NCBI RefSeq assembly: GCF_000787575.1
Contig: NW_012236530.1
Span: forward strand, 440,734 to 504,733
DNA: 64,000 bases
Direction of reading: 5' to 3'
DNA from: Acytostelium subglobosum LB1
Lineage: Eukaryota; Evosea; Eumycetozoa; Acytosteliales; Acytosteliaceae
Below the pieces are notes generated by a model. The model had not been told where the DNA came from, did not search any database, and saw only the letters and a list, made by a program, of their open reading frames with translations. Position numbers and translations under genes: made by a program. Below are positions 10,477-20,993 of this stretch, piece by piece (position 1 is the stretch's first letter; the number at the start of each line of letters is the position of its first letter).

Positions 10477-11546
10477 CTACTGCTGTATCTTTCCTTTATT
10501 GGTCAGGACCTGATGTTGCTGTTGTTGTTGAATTAAGATGGCGTCCATTGACTTTAGTATCTGTAGACCCGCTTGTTTGGCCACTGTTATCATCTGATTG
10601 ATCGTGCTAGAGTCCAACCCACTGACTCCACCCTTTTGAATACTACATATATTGGACCTTCTATTAACTCCAATCGTCAGCCTTGCATCCATACATAACT
10701 CTTCCTCCAAAGTACTGTCCAATACGAACTGTGTTCCAATCTTGGATGATTGAGTGAGGTCACATGGACAGACAGACGCGTTAGTGATGTGTAACTGTGT
10801 CGCGCGCATCAATCAATCAATCAAACAAACAAACAATCATACCTTTGTTAGAGTGACACAGATTGGTACGTTGTCAATTGAGACTGAGGAGTAACTCTCT
10901 GGGTCTTCTGAGACTTCAAACTCTACTTGTTCATGCTCGCCTTGAACGATCTTGATCTGCGGCAGTCTTGTATTGTATAGAGCGGCACGTGTTGCAATTG
11001 ATAGAGCATCAAATAGGTTTCCGCCACTGTCCAATACAATGGCATCTATATACAGGTTCCAACAGTACTTGCCTGGCACTATACACAGACTAGCCAAGTC
11101 CAGTGCATTGCCCTGCGTCAACAATCTCTCCAACTGCTTCGCCAACTCCACATTAATATACTCTGCTCCCTTGCCTTCAAACTCTGGTGATGCTGATGGA
11201 CAACTATATGTTCGCGAGTATGAGTAAGTAAGTGAATGAGCGAGTGAGCGAGTGACAGACTTAGGTCCACTTACCAATCGACGTTCACATTGAGCATTCC
11301 ATGATTGGGCGCGTCAGAGGTGGGTGATGCGATGTCTGCCTTGATGCCAACGATGACGTGTGTGTTGTCTAGTAGTATACGAGCTGATCCACATGCATGA
11401 GCGATCTCTCCAACATCCAATTCAAAGTGTCTGTAATCAAGTCTAGTCCTTCCATCTGCCCTCACACCATTCTCCACTCCCTGCTGTATATAATATGTCT
11501 CACTTGGTGATATCCTCTGTATGATCGATGAGTATGTTGATGTCAT
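10477..11546 (-). CDS. exosc7: Exosome complex subunit RRP42 (EXOSC7), RNase PH fold
   Basis: A core-ring subunit of the eukaryotic RNA exosome, which processes and degrades RNA 3' to 5' in nucleus and cytoplasm. Three exons, 11546-11275, 11203-10843 and 10794-10477, give 316 residues, close to the size of human EXOSC7. Family landmarks are GVRADGRTRLDYR near the N-terminus, ACGSARILLDNTHVIVGIKA, SPEFEGKGAEYINVELAKQL, LCIVPGKYCWNLYIDAIVLD and GGNLFDALSIATRAALYNTR. These are the RNase PH-like signatures of the RRP42 branch, which lacks phosphorolytic catalytic residues in eukaryotes. The C-terminal exon (QFVLDSTLEEELC) matches the usual 'D-T-L-E-E' strand. Intron phases agree. The start ATG is the first in frame after a stretch rich in TATAT. 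Confidence 0.95.
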
Positions 11547-11628
11547 TATGTTATATATGTTATGTTATATGTATGATTGATTATTTGATTGAATGAATGA
11601 TTGAATGTATGTGTTCGTCAAATGTCTT

Positions 11629-12938
11629 TCACGAATGTGATTGAAAAACCGAATGGAACTTCGAATCTGGAATCTTGATTGTTCCTTTGAATGAGAGATA
11701 GAGTGATATCAAAGTTGGTAGTGTCCATGTGAATAGGGATGACTTGGTGATTGAACTAATACTGTTGTATGAGTAGTCGGGCTCGGTGTTAATTTGATAG
11801 ATGTTGCACACGTCTTTGGAACAACTCTGTGCCGATAGTATTGGGTTGGTGCAGAAGGTCTTGACACAAAGACTCTCTTGGGGACACGCTTTGACGATAC
11901 ATGATCTAGGATGAAGATTGAATATAGTAGTGCAATTGACTCTTGATGAACATTTAGCCAATAGATTCATGGCCTTTTGACAATATGGACCTTGTATCGA
12001 TGACTTTGTCGCGCAATATCCAATTGATGATGATTGATCACATCTACAGAACTCATAACTTCCACAATCATCCCTTGTAAAGCATACTCTATAACTTGGC
12101 GAAGGTTGTAGAATACATCGTCCAATGAATCCATTTGCCAGTTGTACATCGCACTACATCATCATGTTAGTCCTCACTCAATCAATCTATCGTTCAATCT
12201 ATCAATCAAACATACCTCTTGACCACGGAATACATCACAACCCTTGGCATAGGTACAGAGGTCTCCAACTTCGGTGGTGTTCTTGCATTTGCCAACACGA
12301 GTGAACATGCTTTGGTTCAAGGGGACGCAGTAGTCTTTGTTGCAGTTGTCCATTGTGTCCATGATTGAACAGTCGCCATCCAAGGTGGAGTAGGGCACAC
12401 ATTTGCCATTGAGACAAAGTGATTGTCGGTCGCATTGTCCATCAGTCATGCATCCAGCAGCAGGTGTAAAGCATTTACCCTTTACACATTCCATCTCCAA
12501 AAGACATTCATAACTATGTTGACATCTCTCGCCATATGTAGCAAACTCAGCCACCAGACATCGTTGTCCTTGATCATCCAGTACACAATACTCTCCTTTT
12601 GATTCATCACAGTCTGCATTGGAAATACATCCACTACCCTCTGTATGCTTCTTCTTTGTACATGTTCCATTGATACAATTTAAAGGTAGATAACATCTGT
12701 TTCCACTCCTATTTTCATTGTCATGTTAGAACATGTCATTATGTATGTTCGAATATATATATACATACAATGACGTATCACATGGACCTCCTTCTTCTGA
12801 ACATGAGTTGAATAAACATAATAGAGGTGGCTTGTTATTATTATTACCAAGAGTATGCATTCCATTAACCTTTATACATAGTATCATGATGATGAATGTC
12901 GTCATCATCAAGACAATTATAAAGTATTTTCTGGACAT
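11629..12938 (-). CDS. Secreted Cys-rich protein, Dickkopf-N-terminal-like repeats
   Basis: Three exons, 12938-12769, 12708-12216 and 12153-11629, encode 395 residues. The N-terminus (KYFIIVLMMTTFIIMILCIK) is a signal peptide. The rest is a chain of about 40 cysteines in patterns such as CxxxxECLLEMECVKGKC and CMTDGQCDRQSLCLNGKC, that is C-x6-C-x5-C-x4-C as in the Dickkopf N-terminal Cys-rich proteins of dictyostelids. Asn-x-Ser/Thr sites are frequent. The last ~60 residues lose the cysteines and include a moderately hydrophobic segment (SLFTWTLPTLISLYL), which could be a weak membrane anchor or a GPI signal. The 3' exon is in a different frame from a misleading overlapping ORF at 11967-12149. 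Function of the family is unknown. Confidence 0.82.
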
Positions 12939-13250
12939 CTATTATTTATTAATTAGTTAGTTATTTAGTTAGTTAGTATGAAGTAATACAATCCATTCAA
13001 TCATGATCGGATAAACCTAATATAGGTACATGTATATATGTACATGTATCGATCTTTCCATCAAATAAATATATCCATCAATCACCCACAGATAATGAAT
13101 TAATGAATGACCAACTTACTCTTGTTTGTTTGTCCAGCTTTCACCCACCCTTGAACTTGAAAGATACCCTCACAGACATACCCTCACACAAAATTTAGTG
13201 TCATTCATTGTTGAACAAACAGTAACAATAGTTAGATATATAGATAGATA
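12939..13250. other. Divergent promoter region
   Basis: About 310 bp between the start codons of the Cys-rich gene (minus) and MED31 (plus). It is AT-rich with TTAG/TTAGTTAG repeats near 12950-12980, a TATA-like run (TATATGTACATGTATC) around 13033-13050 and CATTCA repeats. No other gene is seen. Confidence 0.5.
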
Positions 13251-13939
13251 ATGATGGATGATGACGATACAGATACAATACAGAATAGTGTAACAACACC
13301 TCTTACACAGACACCTCCTATAACAAATAATAATACAACATCATTGAATAATGTTGCATCACCAACAGCATCAGATATCAACAACATCAACAACAACAAT
13401 GATGATACACAACAGTTGTCTGAAGAAGCCAACAATCAAAGATTTACAATGGAGTTGGAGTTCATTCAATGTCTCTCCAATCCAAGGTATCTAAACTGTA
13501 TGTATGATTGATGCTCTCGTTCATTCATTCAATCAAATGAATCAATCATTCTGACTTGACATGACTACATGTAGACTTGGCACAGAATAGATACTTCCAA
13601 GACAAGGCGTTTGTAAACTATCTAAGTTATTTACTATATTGGAAACAACCAGAGTATGCCAAGTTCATTGTTTATCCTCAGAGTCTATACTTCTTGGACC
13701 TGTTGCAACAGGAACGTTTCAGACAGGAGCTCAACCATGCTCAGTCAACAGAGTTTATACATCAACAACAGTTCTATCATTGGCAATACTATCGAACCAA
13801 TAGAATGTCTGCTGCAGTACAGAACACTGATCAATCAGATAAGCAACAGACGACTGATCAGCAGCAGCAGCAGGTTGAAGTTCAACCTGAACAACAACAA
13901 CTACAACAACAGGTGGATCAAGTGATGGCCAACACATAA
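13251..13939 (+). CDS. med31: Mediator complex subunit 31 (MED31/SOH1)
   Basis: Two exons, 13251-13497 and 13575-13939, encode 203 residues. The conserved MED31 core crosses the splice junction: FIQCLSNPRYLNYLAQNRYF, then FVNYLSYLLYWKQPEYAKF, YPQSLYFLDLLQQE and FRQELNHAQSTEFIHQQQ, ending HWQYYR. MED31 is a small, very conserved middle-module subunit of Mediator that links transcription factors to RNA polymerase II. The first ~60 residues are an Asn/Thr/Asp-rich extension and the C-terminus is a Gln-rich tail (QQQQVEVQPEQQQLQQQ); both are typical dictyostelid additions. The intron phase is 1 and the split Tyr codon restores the conserved sequence, which supports the model. Confidence 0.95.
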
Positions 13940-14119
13940 TGTATATATATAAAGACAAACTGACCTTCACATGGATATGCCAACGATGGCCATTCAGTTC
14001 GGTTAGCGATCGTTTATTCATTGTAATGATGAATGATTGAATGATTAAATGATTGAATGAGTGATATCTACAAGGAAGAATGTTGTGACGCGAGTTTGTA
14101 GATCGCGCGAACAGACAGA

Positions 14120-15423
14120 CTAACAGTTGATCTGGCCATAGATGTTTGAGATGGAACCATTCGCGTCTTCAGAGTCGGTGATGAGCACGGGTTGGTAACG
14201 GATCTTGTTGCTGCGACAGCAGCTGCCGCAGCTCGACCAGAACTTGTGATTGGGCAACGCCTTGCTGTTGAATGGCTTGCCCTTGATGGCGACGTTGTAC
14301 ACGACACCCACCATCATGTAGATGGCAAACAGCACCAACAGACCACCGATGCTTAGGGCCGAGATGATGAGGCCCTCGCGCAGCCTGTTCACGCTCTGGA
14401 GGTGCACCGGCTGGCACGTGCTCAGATAGTGGACGTTGTCGGGGCGGCGTGGGCCGGTCGGCAGCGGCGACGACTTGTAGCTAAAGAGTATGGCGTTGGT
14501 TGGCGCCAGCGTCAGGTTGTAGTAGACGCCCGAGTAGTAATAGTAGAAGGTGCCAGAGAATGTATGCTCCATCTGCGCGATGAACTGCTGGATCGTCTCG
14601 TTGGGGAATGGGCGCATGGCCTCGTAGAAAAAGATCATCTTGGCCATGGCTGCCGGGTCCGACGTGTTGACAAGCGTGGGCGGCTGCGTCACGTATAGGC
14701 GGACAAAGTCGCGCGCTGGTGCCAGGACGGGGGCCTCGGTCAGGATGCCACCTAGGTCGAACAGGGCCTGTAGCGACACCCAGACAAAGTCGTCGCAGAT
14801 GCTGCTGTTGAGGTACTCGAAGTTGGTGTGATTGTTGTGCACCTCGTACAGGTTGTACCAGGGGTTGGTCTGATTATAGTACTCTGCCCAGCAGAGGTAG
14901 TTCTGCAATGTCTCGCCAGTGATCGTCATCAAGTACTGCTGGCCACCCGTCCAGTATGACGCGTTGAACTGCTCACTATACAACACGCCACCGGAACTAT
15001 CCCAAGTGATTGTATTTGCCGTTGCATTCATATGAAGTGGGAATATTGCATCATATATACTTGGTACTGCCACATACTCCAATGTATAATTCTGTTTGGT
15101 GGCTCTGTTTTGTTTGATTGAGTGAGTGTGTGTGTGTGTGTGATTGATTGGAATAGTTCCAGTGTGTGAGTGAGTGTGACATTGATGATCAAACATCATG
15201 CGAGTGATGGGATAGGAACATACCTTGTGTAAAAGTATAGACCTGAATGAAAGGCCTTGAGGTAGCTGAATAGGTTGTTAAAGTCATGCTCGAGCAATGG
15301 GGCTTGGATGTAATACACCTCGACCTCCTCTTCCAAAGTGAAGGCATATGAAGATGTTGGCAATACCAAGCCCATCAACAACACTACCAGCACGAACAAC
15401 ACGCGGACCATTGTTATAGACAT
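14120..15423 (-). CDS. Cln5-like protein with C-terminal transmembrane helix
   Basis: Two exons, 15423-15224 and 15104-14120, encode 394 residues. A signal peptide (VLFVLVVLLMGLVLPTSSYA) is followed by EVEVYYIQAPLLEHDF and NYTLEYVAVPS, which align with the start of the CLN5 domain, then MTITGETLQNYLCWAEYYNQ, ICDDFVWVSLQALFDLGG and a C-terminal FYYYYSGVYYNL segment. CLN5 is a lysosomal glycoprotein that makes bis(monoacylglycero)phosphate; loss causes neuronal ceroid lipofuscinosis in humans. Unlike soluble CLN5, this protein has a membrane helix (GLIISALSIGGLLVLFAIYM) near residue 310 and a ~60-residue Cys/Ser-rich cytosolic tail, so it is closer to the dictyostelid 'Cln5-like' paralogues. 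About ten N-glycosylation sites are visible. The retained Cys in the CDD motif fits the CLN5 active-site region, but activity is inferred only. Confidence 0.83.
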
Positions 15424-16587
15424 TGTTTGTGAGTGAGTATGTGTGTTTATGTTATATATATATATATATATATAAATTAATATATATTTGTATGTATTGG
15501 ATTGATTGAAATAGTGAAGAGTAGGAAGAATGAATGTTAGTTAGTCGTGGACAGTAGATGGGGGAAGGTATGAACAGTAGTGTAGTAGTATTAATGTGTG
15601 TCTTGATGTCTCAAGTCCAATAAGGTTAATTGTTTGTTTGGTAGGTTGTGATTACCCCCCTCACATCACACTACAAAAGGGGTAGGCCTAATCAAGGCCC
15701 TCAATGCACAACAATAAGTCGTAAACAAAAGTTTTGATTGATACACACACATAGTGAGGCCCAGGATACATCAATCCAGAAAACAAGTTTAGGTTGCCCC
15801 CATCATCAGATTCTTCCTTATAAATTATTGGGCGACAACACAAGCCAGATCCATAAAAATGGCACTCTGCGATCACTTTCGTACATTCGCTTATTCATTC
15901 CACTTAAGCTTTGCAAACAAGGCTGCAAAGTGTTGAAGACAAACCATGCACATTGGTCTTGAGAGTTTTGTCATTAAATTTTGAAACTGCTTGCAGTAGG
16001 TAGTCTTCTCAACTTGAACTCTAACAGTTACTCCTCGTTAATAATCGTATCCAGTAAATAGTATCTTGATTCAAAGTGTACATTATTGTTGTTAAATATC
16101 AATCACTCGTCTCTATCTCTAAAATAATGGAACTTAAACCGAAAGGCCGAGGCGGTCAGTCAGTCATTCTTCGGAAGTAAGTTAGTTGTTTGTTTGGTAC
16201 CCGGTTGTTGACCCGGACCCCTTTGGACACTGACCTTCGGAAGTTGTAGCAAAGATATCGGAAGTGTCTTTCAATCAATCAATCAAACTGATCCATCATT
16301 TAATAATATGATAATATTATATTGGTTTGTTTGTTTGTTCAATATCATTACATGACATTTATAACTAACTAGTTAGTTTGATTGTTTGAGGAAGACTAGT
16401 CTTTGTTTGATTGGCAGTTTGATTCAGGTCGAGTGATGATTTGACGAACCACAAACATGCTCACACACAATCAAGAGGTGTCAAAAAAGACGAAACCCAG
16501 TTGAGCTTCATTTAAAGTTGTTGTCATTCATTCATTCAATTATAACATATATATATATATACATAACAAACATCATTGTGATATAAG
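15424..16587. other. Intergenic region with AT microsatellite and CGGAAGT cluster
   Basis: No gene supported over about 1.16 kb between two divergently transcribed genes. It holds an (AT)n run at 15453-15474, directly upstream of the Cln5-like start, a second TATATATA stretch near 16547-16562 just before the protease start, CAATCA and GTTTGTTT tetranucleotide runs, and three copies of CGGAAGT at 16172, 16238 and 16259. Confidence 0.5.
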
Positions 16588-19500
16588 ATGCAATCATTGT
16601 GTCGAACAAAGTATCTTTATCATGCTGATGTCCTTCGAAGAAGTAGCAAGATAGTCTCCTCCAACATTGTTAGCAATAATAATAGAGCATATTGTTCAGT
16701 TTCCAATAATGTTGTGTCGACACCTACAAGAGGCAAGGATAGACAGAGTTGTAAATTGGTGGAGGGCGATAGATTGCATGGATACAAGGTGGTCAAGATT
16801 GAGGATGTTCCCGAGCGCCAGTTCAGGACTTATCGTCTGCTGCACGAGAAGACAGGCGCACAACACCTTCACATCGACTGCGAGGACAAGAACAACGTGT
16901 TCTCTGTGACATTCAAGACGACGCCACACGACTCAACAGGCGTGGCCCACATTCTCGAGCATACAACACTGTGTGGCTCGAAGCGATATCCCGTGCGCGA
17001 CCCATTCTTCAACATGCTGAAGCGATCACTCAACACGTACATGAACGCGTGGACGGCGCCCGATCACACGTCCTACCCCTTTGGCACACAAGACCCCAAG
17101 GACTACTACAACTTGCTGTCTGTCTACCTGGACGCCACGTTCTTCCCGCTGCTCAGCGAGTCGGACTTCCGCCAGGAGGGCCATCGTCTCGAGTTTGAGG
17201 TGCTGGACCAGCCATCGTCCGCGCTCAAGTTCAAGGGTATCGTGTTCAACGAGATGAAGGGCGCGCTGTCCGACCCGTCGTCCTTCTTCTCCGAGGTCGC
17301 CCAACAGAACCTCTATCCCTCGACGACTTACGCACACAACTCTGGTGGTGAGCCCGTCGACATCCCATCGCTCACGTACGAGCAGCTCAAAGACTTCCAC
17401 ACCACATACTACCATCCGTCCAACGCATACTTCTTCACCTATGGCGACATGCCTCTCGAGAAGCATCTCGAGTACATCCAACAGAACTCGCTCGCACACT
17501 TCACCGAGATGAAGTCCATCCCAAGCGAGGTCAACAAGGTCCCTCGCTGGTCCGAGCCCAAGTCCATCGATGTCAAGTGTCTCCCATCTGCAAGTATGTT
17601 GGTGTATCCGTGCTCATGTGACTGCGGTCATCGTACTCACTCTCGCCCCTCCCTCTCCCATACTGGAATCAATCCCAATCAATCAATCACTTGATCATGC
17701 GACACTACAGTGGAGGTGAATGACAGAAAGTACAAGTACAGCATATCGATATTGCACAAGGATAATGGCGACCCATTCGAGAGCTTGTCAATGCATGTTT
17801 TGGCCAACTTGTTGATTAGGGGCTCAAACAGCCCAATGTATCAGGCATTGCTGGTCTCTGGTCTGGCCACTGACTACACACCTAACACAGGATTCGACGA
17901 CAACTTTAGAGAGAGCTCATTCTCTGTTGGCGCATCGGGAGTGCGCCAGGAGGATATGGCTAAAGTGGAGAAGACAATCTTTGAGACGATCGAGAAGTCC
18001 ATCAAGGAGGGCTTCGAGCCAAAGATGATCGAGTCCATCCTGCATCAATATGAGTTTGGTCAGAAGGATGTGTCGGCTCAGCTCGGACTGCGCCTGGCGG
18101 GCGGTCTCCAGTCAACATGGATCCATGGTGGCGACCCCGTCCGTCGTCTGTTCCTCAATGAGCAGGTGGCTCGTCTGCGAAAAGAGATCGCAGCCGGCCC
18201 ATTCTTCCAGAACAGACTGCAACAGTTGCTGAACAACCCTCATCGCCTCGTGATCAAGATGTCTCCTGACGAGGAGATGCAGGCACGCGAGACAGCGCAG
18301 GAGGAGAAGAAGCTGGCCGAGATCAAGAGCGCGCTCACTCAACAAGACGTTGAGAAGATCGTGCAGCAGGCAAAGGACCTGCAGCAGCGCCAGAACCAGC
18401 AGCAGGACGTCAGCTGCCTGCCCAAGCTCAACATCAGCGACATTGAGAAGCATCAAGAGAAGATCGTCTTCCGCGACACTGAGCTCGGCGCCGACAGCAC
18501 ACCCCTGCGCATCCTGGACTACCCCACCAACGGCATCACATACTTCCGCTCGCTGATCGATATCTCCACACTGCCAGAGGACCTCAAGATGTACGTGCCT
18601 CTGTTCTGCAGTCTGTTTGAGTCGATGGGCGCCGCAGAGTTTGATTACAAGCAGTTGGACACAGAGATACACTTGTACACTGGCAAGCTCAGTCTGTCGC
18701 CAATGATCACCACGTCGCCATTCGACCTGGGAAAGGCTTCAGAGCGAATCTACATGCGTGGTGCCGCAATCAACAGGAACATCGAGAAGATGTTCACGCT
18801 GCTGAGCAAGCTGATGCTGGAGAACAAGTGGAACAACCCAGATCTGCTGAAGAACCTGCTGGGCCAGATTCAGTCGTCGATGATCGAGGGCATCCCCTCG
18901 GGCGGACTGTCATACGCTCGCACCAACTCCTCGTCACACTTCTCACGCGCCAATCAGCTGAGCGAGAAGTGGAACGGTCTCACACACGTCAACTTCACCA
19001 ATGACATCATCGCCAAGAATGACCTGGGCGCGATCATCGACAAACTGATGGCCATCAACAAGTTCATACTGGATCGCTCATTGATGAAGTGCAGTATCAC
19101 CACTGAGAAGGACACGATCGACGCGGCCACTCAACACCTGTCCGCATACCTGGGTAACTTCTCGTCAAATGGCACACGCACACAAGTCAATCCAATGGCT
19201 CCCGCCATCGATGGTACGGGCTTGCCAACATACTTTGCCATCCCCGCCACAGTCAACTATATTTCAAAGGCTTACAATGGCGTCAACTACGTCGACCCCG
19301 ACTCGGCACCCCTAGAGGTGCTGTCCAAGGTGTTGTCCGAGTACCTTCACAAGGAGATCAGAGAGAAGGGTGGCGCATACGGAGGCGGCGCCTCCTTTGG
19401 CGGCGGCATCATTGGCTTCTACTCATACCGCGATCCCAATCTGACCAAGACGCTCAACGCATTTGCAGAGTCGATCAAATGGTCGCAGGACAAGATCACA

Positions 19501-19776
19501 CAGGAGCTTATTGAGAATGCACAACTGTCCATCTTCTCCGACTTTGACTCGCCCGAGTCCCCATCGAACAAGGGTGTGGGCGAGTGGATGCGTGGCATCA
19601 CACATCAGATGAAGCAAGAGCGTCGCGATCGTCTGCTGGGCATCACAAAGGAGCAACTGGAACAAGTATCCAATCGCTACCTCAACACCGACCGCATATC
19701 ATACACCACCGTGCTTGGAAAGCATGACACAGATATATCATCAAACAAAGATTGGAGCTACAAGGAGCTTCATTAG
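16588..19776 (+). CDS. pitrm1: Mitochondrial presequence protease (PreP/Cym1/PITRM1, M16C)
   Basis: Two exons, 16588-17593 and 17711-19776, encode 1023 residues, the usual PreP size. The first ~50 residues are rich in Arg/Ser/Asn with few acids, fitting a mitochondrial targeting sequence. The inverted zinc motif HxxEH is HILEH at residues 121-125 in the block STGVAHILEHTTLCGSKRYP, followed by NAWTAPDHTSYPFGTQ. The second half carries the M16C C-terminal domains, with KEIREKGGAYGGGASFGGG near residue 890. PreP degrades cleaved targeting peptides and other unstructured peptides in the matrix. The intron has phase 1 and splits a Met codon. Codons are strongly GC-biased through the body while the presequence and flanks are AT-rich. 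Confidence 0.95.
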
Positions 19777-20264
19777 ACTTGCATCACCAAGTGTGTGATG
19801 GTCGATCTACACTTTTTTGGATCACTCCACTCCGTTCATTCGTTCTTTCATTCGTTCTTTCATTCTTTCATTGCATTGAAGATGTATGTTCAAACTAATA
19901 TCCTACCCTTCGTTTTAGATATTTCTTGTTTTACTGTTGTATGAGTCTTTCAAGACTTGTTTTTACACAAATTCCTGCGACGGTTCATATTGGGCCAGCG
20001 AGTGATTGATTTTGATTGGATGTCTGGAGGTTTAATGAATGCAGTACCTCTTTTGGTCCACCCTTGGACCAATTCCAATCCATGGATATTATATGACATC
20101 ATAGTCGACATTTCGTAACCCTTAACCAAATATGATAGGATTTATTAATTATTATTTATTGATTAATTTCAATATAATATATAATTATATATTTAATTGT
20201 TTCTCATTCAAACTTATCACTATTCTCATCTTTTCTTCCTCTAGATAAATATTATTATTTAATT
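19777..20264. other. Intergenic spacer
   Basis: Nothing gene-like is visible. The left part is the 3' flank of the presequence protease with TTCATTCGTTCTTTCATT repeats near 19835-19870. The right part (20100-20264) is very AT-rich and is the likely promoter of the small coiled-coil gene. Confidence 0.5.
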
Positions 20265-20843
20265 ATGATACCATTCATTCTGCCCGAATTACCTCCTAAT
20301 ACTGCACCAACAGCTGACCAACAACGTGCTCTTCATGACATTGTTCAAGTTGTTAGGACCATCTTGAATATGAGCCAAGATGACATCACTGCTCTAGGAG
20401 TTGGAGGTCAAAACTACCTCACAGTCAACTCTTGGGCCAATCTAAACCAACCGAACCCCAATGGTCCGAGTCTTCTCTCTCGTGATATCTATAATCGTTT
20501 CGTACGATTCGTCAACTCCGCCCCTGCTACCATCCAAGTTATCAGAACTAATTTGGTGAATACCAATCACCATTTAGCCGCTGCTAATGCCGAGATTAAC
20601 CTTGCCAATGCTAGAGCCGCTGAAGCTGATGCCAGATCCACTGCAGCTGATGCCAGAGCCACTGCAGCTAATACAAGAGCTAATGCTGAAGCTACCAGAG
20701 CCAATGTAGAAGCTGCCCGAGCTAATTCAGAAGCTGCCAAAGTCATTGTGGAAGCTGCAAGAGCGGAGAAAGCCGAGGTGAGCCTTGCCATTGTCAGGAT
20801 TACTTTGATGCAGATCGATGAGAATGCGAAAGAATCCAACTAG
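20265..20843 (+). CDS. Orphan protein with Ala-rich heptad coiled coil
   Basis: A single-exon ORF of 192 residues with no family I recognise. The first ~105 residues look globular (Pro-rich start, then VQVVRTILNMSQDDITALG and LLSRDIYNRFVRFVNSAP). From about residue 105 to 180 the protein is a regular seven-residue repeat built on A-x-A-R-A-x-A/E, for example ADARATAANTRANA and EATRANVEAARANS. The pattern predicts a long amphipathic alanine coiled coil; at DNA level it is an imperfect 21-bp repeat encoding it. The last 15 residues are non-repetitive. The start ATG follows a very AT-rich promoter-like run, and codon use is ordinary for the window, so it is probably a real gene. Secretion or membrane signals are absent. 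Confidence 0.65.
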   Translation: MIPFILPELPPNTAPTADQQRALHDIVQVVRTILNMSQDDITALGVGGQNYLTVNSWANLNQPNPNGPSLLSRDIYNRFVRFVNSAPATIQVIRTNLVNTNHHLAAANAEINLANARAAEADARSTAADARATAANTRANAEATRANVEAARANSEAAKVIVEAARAEKAEVSLAIVRITLMQIDENAKESN

Positions 20844-20993
20844 ACTCAATAAAATATTGCTTAGCAATCACCATCTCAAGTAATTAATTGTTAAGTAGTT
20901 ATTGGCGGATATCCACAAGTGTATATTAATTATGTGATGGTATTTTATTAAATTGGTCATTAATTATGAGAGTATTATTCTAATGAGTTGCAA

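Noticed and set aside
11967-12149. Separate small ORF downstream of the Cys-rich exon
   Set aside because: A different frame of the same bases continues the Cys-rich protein through a proper acceptor at 12153.
12733-12960. Plus-strand ORF over the first exon of the Cys-rich gene
   Set aside because: The minus strand has a signal peptide, good splice sites and a consistent Cys pattern.
15688-15876. 62-residue minus-strand ORF in the spacer before the protease gene
   Set aside because: Short, no family signal, and the composition matches surrounding non-coding DNA.
18112-18672. A 186-residue open frame antisense to the presequence protease
   Set aside because: No ATG context or family signal; the sense strand encodes conserved M16C sequence.
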